The position numbers were made by a program, and so were the translations under genes. Below are positions 41,365-48,083 of a DNA stretch of 48,083 bases, in pieces. The stretch lies in assembly GCA_018970395.1 (NCBI GenBank), contig JAGWWM010000016.1:1-48083 (forward strand). Direction: 5' to 3'. The DNA comes from Bacteroidota bacterium (lineage in GTDB: Bacteria; Bacteroidota; Bacteroidia; Chitinophagales; Chitinophagaceae). Numbering within the stretch: position 1 is the first letter of the stretch; every line of letters begins with the position of its first letter. Below the pieces are notes generated by a model. The model made no database searches. It was not told the origin of the DNA and was given only the letters and a program-made list of their open reading frames with translations.

Positions 41365-42847
41365 CCCTGTTAAACAGGGGAATCTGACGAAACTCCTCTT
41401 TCTCCATTTTCAATACCCACCAACCAAAAGTTCCAAGGAATAAAAATCCAATGGCAAAACGAATCCATAATTGAGGGATAAACAAGAGAAAATATTGATG
41501 TATTGCGAACAATATAATACAACATAAAATATACCCGAAAATTCTTTTAAGATCATAAGGAACCGGAAAGTATCGCTGTCCCGACAAGTAAGAAGCAGTC
41601 ATCATACCCCCATAACAGACTACCGTTGCAATACCACAACCATAATAACCCCATATTGGAATCAGCCAATAATTTACAGCAACCGTTACAACTACACCGC
41701 CAAGCGTAATCCATGCACCTGTGTTGTTTCGATTGGTAATCTTATACCAAACAGAAAGATTATAATAAATGCCCAGAAATATTTTCGCCAGCATCAAGAT
41801 CGGAACCACCTGAAGGCCGGTCCAGTATTCCGGGTGTTTGTTGCCCATAAAAAATTTCCAGGCATCTAAAAATAATACGACTGAAAGAAAACAGACACAA
41901 CAGGTAATAACGAAGAATTTCATCACTCTTGCATAGAGCTGTGGCGCATTGGCTGATGTGGATTGTTTAAAGAAAAAAGGCTCCGCACCCATTCGGAATG
42001 CTTGTATAAATAAGGCAATGACGATGGCAAGTTTATAATTCGCAGAATAGATCCCGCTTAACGTATAACGCTCGCTCACTGTACCCGGATAAAAACGCAA
42101 AATCATCAACCGGTCAATCAGATCATTTACCATTCCGCCAAAACCAACAATCAGCAGGGGTAGCGTGTAATGAAGCATTTTTCCCCAAAGTGCTTTAGAT
42201 ACCGAAGGGCGATACCCAATCCACTCGCGGGATAAAAGCAAGAAGGTAAAAGCACTGGCAAACAAATTAGCCAATATCACGTAGCCAACTCCAACTGAAG
42301 GATGGTACCACTGAGACCAGAACGAATCGGGAGCAGATTGTTTACAGAAGACAAGAAAAAAGAATACCAGTCCAATTTGGATTAAAATATTCAACACTTT
42401 TACGATCGCAAACTTCACCGGTCTTCCCGAATAACGAAGCCGGGCAAACGGCAATACGGCAAGATTATCCAGAATTACTATCAACAGCACCCAGTAAATA
42501 TATTCAGGATGTTCGGGCAATTCAATTAAACGACTCAACGGTTGCACCAGGAAAAACAAAATCGTTGAAAAAAAAACCGTTGTCAGTAGAATAGTGGTAA
42601 ACGCTGTATTGAAGACATTTTTTTCATCCCGGTCGGTCAAAAAACGGAAATAAGTAGTTTCCATTCCAAATGAAAAAATAATATTTAAAAAAGCAGCGAT
42701 AGTAAACAGCGTGGTTATTTTTCCGAAATCACTTGCCACAAAAAGAGAAGTCAGTAAAGGGGTTAGAAGATACCCAAGCATTCGGGAAAGTATGGTGCTT
42801 GCTCCATACCATATTGTTTGCTGTGCCAGTTTTTTGATCCCGCTCAA
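41354..42847 (-). CDS. Oligosaccharide flippase (Wzx/polysaccharide biosynthesis family), TTG start
   Basis: A 497-residue polytopic membrane protein of the MOP superfamily, with 12-14 hydrophobic segments, likely translocating lipid-linked sugars across the inner membrane. The N-terminus MSGIKKLAQQTIWYGASTIL and the following LGYLLTPLLTSLFVASDFG are typical of Bacteroidota flippases. The codon at that position is TTG (42845-42847); an in-frame stop lies two codons upstream, and the next ATG (codon 22) would remove the conserved IKKLAxQT segment. An exact -7 box sits 13 bases before the TTG. The end converges on the MBL gene with an 11-base overlap. No sugar-assembly genes are adjacent, so the cargo is unknown. 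Confidence 0.88.
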   Translation of the reverse strand: MSGIKKLAQQTIWYGASTILSRMLGYLLTPLLTSLFVASDFGKITTLFTIAAFLNIIFSFGMETTYFRFLTDRDEKNVFNTAFTTILLTTVFFSTILFFLVQPLSRLIELPEHPEYIYWVLLIVILDNLAVLPFARLRYSGRPVKFAIVKVLNILIQIGLVFFFLVFCKQSAPDSFWSQWYHPSVGVGYVILANLFASAFTFLLLSREWIGYRPSVSKALWGKMLHYTLPLLIVGFGGMVNDLIDRLMILRFYPGTVSERYTLSGIYSANYKLAIVIALFIQAFRMGAEPFFFKQSTSANAPQLYARVMKFFVITCCVCFLSVVLFLDAWKFFMGNKHPEYWTGLQVVPILMLAKIFLGIYYNLSVWYKITNRNNTGAWITLGGVVVTVAVNYWLIPIWGYYGCGIATVVCYGGMMTASYLSGQRYFPVPYDLKRIFGYILCCIILFAIHQYFLLFIPQLWIRFAIGFLFLGTFGWWVLKMEKEEFRQIPLFNRVIR

Positions 42848-42860
42848 ACTTTAATTTTTT

Positions 42861-42890
42861 CAAAAATAATGAAAGAATGCAGCTTCCTAA
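42861..42890 (-). promoter_or_regulatory. Promoter of the flippase gene
   Basis: On the minus strand: TTA, a 19-base spacer, then TATTTTTG. The -7 box is exact, and -33 differs from TTG by one base. It lies 13 bases before the TTG start and supports that start. Confidence 0.5.
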
Positions 42891-42935
42891 CGCCAGAACA
42901 TATTCTTTATTATCTTAGCAATCAAAATTAAAGCG

Positions 42936-43589
42936 ATGAATAAAGGACTATTTACTTTTTTAGCAATTATGTTGATTCAAGCCGTACAGGCACAAAATTT
43001 TGAAGATATTGAGTGGCAGGGCAAGCAGGTACCCGCAATCATGACAGAAGTGTATCAGAGCATTGAAATTACGGAAACAGCAATCAAGGCAAAACTGCTG
43101 GAAATGGGCTTCAATTCGAAAGAGGTAAAAAATATTCTGTTTTACAAGGGCATCGTTTTAAACGAAATTGAAAAAGAGCCCTATGATGTCCTGATTAAAG
43201 TAGAAAGAAAAAGCAAACAAATAAAAGATGTTAGCGTGATTCATTTTTCGATGGCAAAAAATTATGACCAGTACATCAGTCTGACCAGTAATCAGGAATT
43301 GATCGGAAAAATGAAAAAGTTTACCGAGAACTTTCACCTTTGGGCAAATGAGCGTGCGCTGGAAATAGAAATTGAAGAGCAGGCTGCTAGAATTAAATCT
43401 GCCGATAAAAAACTGAAAGAACTCGGAGAAGAAAAAGAAAATTTAGAACAAAAGTTAATCAAACTGGAAGAACAAAAAACAGAAAATCTTAAAGCCTACG
43501 AAAAACAAAAACAGGAAGTGGAGAACCAAAAAAAGGCATTGGAGATTTTGAAAGAAAAACAAAAATCCAATACTGCCGCCAAAGGATAA
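42936..43589 (+). CDS. Exported coiled-coil protein, unknown
   Basis: A 217-residue hypothetical protein. The signal peptide (MNKGLFTFLAIMLIQAVQAQ) is followed by a globular segment (about 21-140) with no family I can name, and a C-terminal coiled coil (about 145-210) rich in Glu, Lys and Leu (LKELGEEKENLEQKLIKLEE). It should be periplasmic or surface-bound. A -7-like sequence (TATCTTAG at 42911) lies 18 bases before the ATG. It is divergent from the flippase and convergent with arfB (4-base gap). Nothing in the neighbourhood reveals a function. Confidence 0.7.
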   Translation: MNKGLFTFLAIMLIQAVQAQNFEDIEWQGKQVPAIMTEVYQSIEITETAIKAKLLEMGFNSKEVKNILFYKGIVLNEIEKEPYDVLIKVERKSKQIKDVSVIHFSMAKNYDQYISLTSNQELIGKMKKFTENFHLWANERALEIEIEEQAARIKSADKKLKELGEEKENLEQKLIKLEEQKTENLKAYEKQKQEVENQKKALEILKEKQKSNTAAKG

Positions 43590-43593
43590 TTTC

Positions 43594-44010
43594 TTATTCG
43601 TCAAAATAATTGCGGGAAATCTTCTTTCTGGAAGCTTTGATTATCGCTGATTTTTTCTTCTGTTCTACCCTTCTGTTTTTAGAAGCATTGGTTGGAGCAG
43701 TAGCTATTCTTGGCTTTTTCGGTGTCAGAGCATTCGTTACCAGCGCATTGATTTTTTTAATGACTTCCCCCCGATTGGCTGCCTGACTTCTATGTACCTC
43801 TGAAGAAAGCAAAAGCGCTCCCTTTTTATTCAGACGATTCGCTAATTTTTCTTTAACTATTTTTTTTTGTTCTTCTGACAGCAATAAAGATTGATCGGGT
43901 AACCAAATGGCAGTAACCTTGGTCTCCACTTTATTCACATGCTGTCCGCCGGCACCTCCGCTTCTGGCAGTGGTAAATTGCAATTCTGTTTCAAGTTGAA
44001 CAGGTGTCAT
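43594..44010 (-). CDS. arfB: Alternative ribosome-rescue aminoacyl-tRNA hydrolase ArfB
   Basis: A release-factor-like hydrolase that frees ribosomes stalled at the 3' end of truncated mRNAs. The 138 residues include the catalytic GGQ motif in SGGAGGQHVNKVETKV (GGQ at 21-23), the domain core SEVHRSQAANRGEVIKKINA, and the basic C-terminal tail (about 100-135, SKNRRVEQKKKSAIIKASRK) that enters the empty mRNA channel. The lack of a codon-recognition domain separates it from RF1/RF2. The coding strand has an A9 run at codons 48-51, where a one-base slip in either direction meets a stop within a few codons. It is divergent from the MazG-like gene. Confidence 0.93.
   Translation of the reverse strand: MTPVQLETELQFTTARSGGAGGQHVNKVETKVTAIWLPDQSLLLSEEQKKIVKEKLANRLNKKGALLLSSEVHRSQAANRGEVIKKINALVTNALTPKKPRIATAPTNASKNRRVEQKKKSAIIKASRKKISRNYFDE
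43860..43868 (-). other. A9 homopolymer in arfB
   Basis: The coding strand reads CAA AAA AAA ATA across codons 48-51. Loss of one A gives an immediate TAG; gain of one A gives AAT AGT TAA. It is a mutation or slippage hotspot early in the gene. Confidence 0.5.
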
Positions 44011-44052
44011 AATAATTACTTTATCTGGCCTAAATTTACAATCAATATATTA

Positions 44053-44403
44053 ATGACCAATATGAATCAACCGCTCTCCTTACGAGAAGTTCAGCAACAA
44101 GTGGATGAATGGATTCGTACCATCGGCGTCAGATACTTTTCCGAATTAACCAACCTGGGCATCTTAATGGAAGAAGTAGGCGAATTATCGCGCCTGATGG
44201 TGCGCCAATACGGAGACCAGTCTTTTAAGAACAATGAAAATGCAAAAGGCACGGAAGAAGAACTGGCAGATATTTTATGGGTAGTGGTATGTCTCGCCAA
44301 TCAGATGAATATTGACCTTGAAAGTGCATTTAAAAAAACTATGGAGAAAAAAAGCACAAGGGATAAAGACAGGCATCGGAACAATCCGAAACTCAAATCA
44401 TAA
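44053..44403 (+). CDS. MazG-like nucleotide pyrophosphohydrolase
   Basis: A 116-residue all-alpha NTP-PPase-fold protein. The start is taken as the ATG at 44053 (MTNMNQPLSLREVQQQVDEW), with 44062 as an alternative; the longer frame from 43939 would run through arfB on the other strand and is rejected. The metal-binding motifs are EEVGELSRL (ExxE) and EEELADILWVVVCLANQ (ExxD), as in small single-domain MazG-like enzymes that hydrolyse non-canonical or excess nucleoside triphosphates. The substrate is unknown. It is divergent from arfB, across 42 bases that include a palindromic TAAATTTA. Confidence 0.9.
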   Translation: MTNMNQPLSLREVQQQVDEWIRTIGVRYFSELTNLGILMEEVGELSRLMVRQYGDQSFKNNENAKGTEEELADILWVVVCLANQMNIDLESAFKKTMEKKSTRDKDRHRNNPKLKS

Positions 44404-44423
44404 GCCCTAATTCTTCGAACCTT

Positions 44424-44431
44424 TATCTTTG
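44424..44431 (+). promoter_or_regulatory. -7 box of glyS
   Basis: TATCTTTG is an exact TAnnTTTG match 18 bases before the glyS ATG. No clear -33 TTG is present. Confidence 0.5.
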
Positions 44432-44449
44432 CACAAATTTTAATGAGTT

Positions 44450-45910
44450 ATGTCATCGGAATCCCTTTTTTCCAAATTAACAGCACATGCGAAAGAATAT
44501 GGCTACATTTTCCAATCTTCTGAAATTTATGATGGCCTCAGTGCCGTTTATGATTACGGGCAGTATGGAGCACAGTTGAAAAAAAATATTCGGGATGCCT
44601 GGTGGAAAAGCATGACTCAGCTGCACGATAATATCGTTGGAATTGACGCTGCCATCTTCATGCACCCCACTACCTGGAAAGCCAGCGGACACGTGGACAA
44701 TTTCAGCGATCCAATGATTGACAACAAGGACAGCAAAAAAAGATATCGCGTAGATCATTTGATAGAAGCTCACGCGGCAACACTTTCTGCTGAAGACGGC
44801 AAGCAATTGATAGAAGCAATGGAAGCACTGCTTGCCAAAGACGACTATCAGGGGATTCTCTCTCTTATCAATGAGCATAAAATTAAATGCGGCATAAGCG
44901 GCACCTGCAACTGGACGGAAGTGCGTCAGTTTAATCTGATGTTCCAAACAGAATTCGGAGCAGTGGCAAGTGATAATCAGGATGACAATATCGTTTACTT
45001 AAGACCGGAAACCGCGCAGGGGATTTTTGTCAATTTTCTAAATGTGCAAAAAACCGGAAGGATGAAGATTCCTTTTGGAATTGCCCAAACGGGCAAAGCG
45101 TTTCGCAATGAAATTGTTGCCAGACAATTTATTTTCCGGATGCGTGAGTTTGAACAGATGGAAATGCAATTCTTTGTACGTCCCGGCACCGAACTCGAGT
45201 GGTACGCTTATTGGAAAGAAAACAGAATGAAATGGCATCAGGCATTAGGTATTCCTGCCGAAAAACTTCGATATCATGATCATGCCAAGCTGGCTCATTA
45301 CGCCAATGCGGCACTGGATATCGAATTTGAATTTCCCTTTGGTTGGAAAGAACTGGAAGGAATTCACTCGCGCACCAATTATGATCTGAGCAGACACCAA
45401 GAGTTCAGCAAGAAAAAAATTCAGTATTTCGACAATGACCTGAACCCTGAAGGGAAACCTTACGGGAATTATGTTCCTTACGTGGTTGAAACTTCAGTCG
45501 GACTCGACAGATTAGTGCTGACAATTTTAAGTCTTGCTTTCAAAGAAGAAGAAGTGCCTACTGCTGAAGAAGGCAAAACAGATATCCGAACTTATTTAAG
45601 TATTCCTGCAGCGATTGCTCCGGTTAAAGCTGCTATTCTTCCATTGGTCAAAAAAGAGGGACTGCCGGAAATTGCCAACAGTATCACAACTGAATTACGG
45701 AAGCATTTCCATTGTCAGTACGACGAAAAAGACAGTATTGGTAAACGATACAGAAGACAAGATGCCATCGGCACACCTTTCTGCATCACAGTCGATCATC
45801 AGTCGAAAGAAGATGAAATGGTTACCGTTCGTCACCGAGACAGTTTAATTCAAGAAAGAATCCCCATTAAAGGCTTGACTCAATATTTACAAAAAGCCAT
45901 TCAGGGTTGA
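44450..45910 (+). CDS. glyS: Glycyl-tRNA synthetase, single-chain (alpha2) type
   Basis: Class II synthetase charging tRNA-Gly; the single-chain type that Bacteroidota share with eukaryotes and archaea, not the alpha2beta2 GlyQ/GlyS type. The 486 residues contain GYIFQSSEIYDGLSAVYDYG, the WTEVRQFNLMFQTEFG region, motif 2-type IVARQFIFRMREFEQMEMQF, RPETAQGIFVNF, motif 3 VVETSVGLDRLVLTIL, and an anticodon-binding domain (about 375-480). It ends 1 base before the stop of the convergent T9SS protein gene. Confidence 0.97.
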   Translation: MSSESLFSKLTAHAKEYGYIFQSSEIYDGLSAVYDYGQYGAQLKKNIRDAWWKSMTQLHDNIVGIDAAIFMHPTTWKASGHVDNFSDPMIDNKDSKKRYRVDHLIEAHAATLSAEDGKQLIEAMEALLAKDDYQGILSLINEHKIKCGISGTCNWTEVRQFNLMFQTEFGAVASDNQDDNIVYLRPETAQGIFVNFLNVQKTGRMKIPFGIAQTGKAFRNEIVARQFIFRMREFEQMEMQFFVRPGTELEWYAYWKENRMKWHQALGIPAEKLRYHDHAKLAHYANAALDIEFEFPFGWKELEGIHSRTNYDLSRHQEFSKKKIQYFDNDLNPEGKPYGNYVPYVVETSVGLDRLVLTILSLAFKEEEVPTAEEGKTDIRTYLSIPAAIAPVKAAILPLVKKEGLPEIANSITTELRKHFHCQYDEKDSIGKRYRRQDAIGTPFCITVDHQSKEDEMVTVRHRDSLIQERIPIKGLTQYLQKAIQG

Positions 45911-45911
45911 G

Positions 45912-48083
45912 TTAGCGGCTCCTTATCAATTTGGTCTGATACGTGAATTTGCCACTTTTATCGGTTATTGTCAGAAAATAAATGCCGGGAGACAAATTAG
46001 GTATCCATTCTTCAAACTGGCGGTATGCCTTTTGAGAAGACCACACTTCCTGCCCGCCTCCATTAAATAACCGAAGTTTCATTTCATGAATGGATGGATG
46101 ATTTGCCGTCACGACGGACAAGCTGCCATTATCCAGGAGTTGCACGCTTCGTATGAAAGATTCTTGTATCGTATTTTCTGCTATAGAAGTAGTATTTTGA
46201 ATTAGTTTGAAATCACTTCTGTGAAGCCAGAATTCAGAGAAAGATTTAACTTTAAATTCCGCATAATAACCATTATTGAAAGGGACTATATCAACATTTT
46301 CTGCAGGAATAAATGTATAAACGCCGTCATTCCCGTCATTCAAAATTCCATTTTCAAATTGAGAGAATCCACTGTACTGCGTAACTGCCGTCTGATAAGC
46401 ATCCTCTAATTTTATGCAATTGCTACACTTAGTAGTGTTGATCATTTTTACTACCTCATTTTCGGTATAATAAATTCTAATCCGCACGCTATCGGTCGGA
46501 GCAGAAGCAGCATCTACTACTATGTTTCTGTCCAGATAATACTGATTGTTGATTTGTCTTACACTATCCTGATTGATAAATACTTTCACATTGACATTAC
46601 CAAGATTCTGACCCATCGGATGAAGGGAAGCAATGATACTTCCCTGACTATAAAAATGCGTCCAGTTATTGCCGCTCACATTTTGCGTTGCGCTGGTATT
46701 ATTGCCTGTATAAATGGTTTCTTTATCAAAAATGTGCACATCATCAATGCCAATCCCATCAAACTGATTAGATCCATTACTGGAAAACAAAAATCTGAAA
46801 CGAATGGAAGTAGCTCCTACGGGCAAATCTGAGCTGGACACATGCCATCTTACAATACTGTTATTCCATAAAAGAGCAGAAGAATCAAACCAATTGGTTC
46901 CCTTATCTTTTAATCCAAGACGTATCCAGCTGCTGCCGTTATTGACAGAGTACTCTATCGTATGAAAATCGCGCGCATATTCTTGAGCAACAATATGGCT
47001 AAAGCTTAATACAGGACTTTTTAATCCGGCAATATTGAAACAGGGTGAGTATAAATAAGACTGCTCGTTGGGATAATAGTATTCCAGCAAATTAGTTACC
47101 CACCCTTTCTTACCATTTGCTGCACCACGTATAAATGTTTTAGCAGAGAAACTGCTGAGGGTTCCCCAAGTCCAGCTACTATACTTACTGCTGGTAAACC
47201 ATCCTCCGTTATCGGATTCAAAAGTTTCCCTGTAAGGGAAGGTTGCAATGACAGGAGAAGCATATACTTTATACTGAAGAATGCTATCATTCGATCTGAA
47301 ATTATCCTGAGCAGAGGCCACCCATACATCCATCAGATGATTACCGAAGGGCAAATTTGAAACTGGTGTTTTAAATGAATAGACCAATTCCTGATTGGCC
47401 GGTATGGAAGGAATAATTTCTGTAACGGGAGTAAGATTTCCTACTCGATAAGTAACGGGTATATTGGAGATGATAGCATTGTCATAGTTCCTGATTCTAA
47501 CGCTGACGATTGAACCTGAATTGGGCTGAGCGCATAAAGCAGAGTCGGGACTAATGACCGATACCAGATGAATATCTCCTTTAGCATCCGTAAATTTCAA
47601 ATCATCCAATGTGATACCGTCATCCTGATTAAAATTATACACTTCATAAGAGGCATTATTCGCTGAAGTATATCCGGTTTGTTCAAAAAGAATCTGAAAA
47701 CTGGAAGAAAGATTTTGTTGGTTTTTACTCAGCAAATCATAAATGTTTATCCATCCTTTTCTGACTGAAGCGAGTGCATCCTGATCGTTTAAGATCGGAT
47801 AGGCATTGATCCAAGGCGACTGATCATCTCCTCTTAGCCAAAGGGTTCCGTTGGGAAGTTTTAACTGTCCCTGATTTTTATATAAAAACTCAAAGCGTAA
47901 CCCTTTACTAAGAGGGATCTGCGAGAAATTAAAGGTGCCTAATAAATAATTCGTGTTTATTCCTCCTCTGAACTGAGCAGCGTCGAGAGTTAAAGATCTG
48001 TTTCCATTGAGGGCCATTCCGGTATTTACAAAAGTACGTGCGCGGCCATAAGGAGAGCTTGTAAATAAATCAAATCGTTCGAG
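45912..48083 (-). CDS. Secreted protein with T9SS type A sorting domain (N-terminus beyond the window)
   Basis: The reading frame is open to the right edge, giving 723 visible residues; an ATG at 48017 is internal, since coding continues upstream (LERFDLFTSSPYGRARTFVN). Visible parts: beta-rich modules with CARDB-like character (about 180-290, VSVRIRNYDNAIISNIPVTY), a MAM/jelly-roll-like segment (about 295-460; FESDNGGWFTSSKYSSWTWG and FDGIGIDDVHIF), and a C-terminal type A sorting domain (about 645-723) with SPGIYFLTITDKSGKFTYQT and a basic end. Such C-terminal halves are common in secreted peptidases of the phylum. Any catalytic domain would be N-terminal and out of view, so no activity is assigned. 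Confidence 0.85.
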   Translation of the reverse strand, partial: LERFDLFTSSPYGRARTFVNTGMALNGNRSLTLDAAQFRGGINTNYLLGTFNFSQIPLSKGLRFEFLYKNQGQLKLPNGTLWLRGDDQSPWINAYPILNDQDALASVRKGWINIYDLLSKNQQNLSSSFQILFEQTGYTSANNASYEVYNFNQDDGITLDDLKFTDAKGDIHLVSVISPDSALCAQPNSGSIVSVRIRNYDNAIISNIPVTYRVGNLTPVTEIIPSIPANQELVYSFKTPVSNLPFGNHLMDVWVASAQDNFRSNDSILQYKVYASPVIATFPYRETFESDNGGWFTSSKYSSWTWGTLSSFSAKTFIRGAANGKKGWVTNLLEYYYPNEQSYLYSPCFNIAGLKSPVLSFSHIVAQEYARDFHTIEYSVNNGSSWIRLGLKDKGTNWFDSSALLWNNSIVRWHVSSSDLPVGATSIRFRFLFSSNGSNQFDGIGIDDVHIFDKETIYTGNNTSATQNVSGNNWTHFYSQGSIIASLHPMGQNLGNVNVKVFINQDSVRQINNQYYLDRNIVVDAASAPTDSVRIRIYYTENEVVKMINTTKCSNCIKLEDAYQTAVTQYSGFSQFENGILNDGNDGVYTFIPAENVDIVPFNNGYYAEFKVKSFSEFWLHRSDFKLIQNTTSIAENTIQESFIRSVQLLDNGSLSVVTANHPSIHEMKLRLFNGGGQEVWSSQKAYRQFEEWIPNLSPGIYFLTITDKSGKFTYQTKLIRSR

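Noticed and set aside
43939-44052. A longer N-terminus for the MazG-like protein
   Set aside because: It would read antisense through the 5' part of arfB and has no family similarity; the ATG at 44053 fits.

Overview
The window is AT-rich chromosomal DNA from a member of the Bacteroidota, most likely the Chitinophagales/Chitinophagaceae; the family-level call is inference. The reasons are two secreted proteins with type IX secretion (T9SS) C-terminal domains (one type B, one type A), a PorP/SprF-family protein beside a PorE-like OmpA protein, Bacteroidota-type -7 boxes (TAnnTTTG) close to many start codons, a tiny ribosomal protein Thx gene, and families such as DUF5686, DUF4286 and a lipoprotein-type LptC. 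Genes are dense and intact. I see no phage, transposase, CRISPR array, tRNA or rRNA.

Layout. 1-2.2 kb: methionine/threonine branch (hom, cut by the left edge, and metX) behind a structured leader. 2.3-12.2 kb: a three-gene T9SS adhesin cassette: a 2253-residue modular surface protein with type B sorting domain, a PorP/SprF-family barrel, and a TPR/PD40/CRD/OmpA protein. 12.3-15.1 kb: pyrC and icd. 15.2-19.4 kb: selO, a DUF2752/TM2 pair, trmD and a small barrel protein. 19.6-24.0 kb: two-lipoyl dihydrolipoamide acetyltransferase, dnaX and meaB. 24.2-29.9 kb, mostly on the plus strand: a glycosyltransferase, coaX, an outer-membrane protein, lptC, an aldo/keto reductase, pyrH and a coiled-coil membrane protein. 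30.0-31.9 kb: thx, HU, DUF4286 and an exonuclease III. 32-34.6 kb: a HAD hydrolase and dxs. 34.6-40.6 kb: two large outer-membrane proteins. 40.7-45.9 kb: an MBL hydrolase, a flippase, a coiled-coil secreted protein, arfB, a MazG-like protein and glyS. The right edge cuts a T9SS type A secreted protein.

Most content is housekeeping. The points that most repay attention are: an uninterrupted A10 run inside dnaX exactly where a short gamma-like product would end, with both alternative frames closing within five codons; the modular adhesin, whose second LTD module is preceded by an orphan LTD tail, as if one copy had been deleted; the metX leader, with a 14-bp hairpin and a competing copy of one arm next to the start codon; intergenic repeats (28-bp palindromes and 7-bp AT repeats) that supply the stop codons of several genes; a dihydroorotase with QxH in place of the HxH metal motif; and a large outer-membrane protein with a degenerate gluzincin-like domain. 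I do not see a clearly new multi-gene system. The adhesin cassette is the nearest candidate for a functional system of specialised role.
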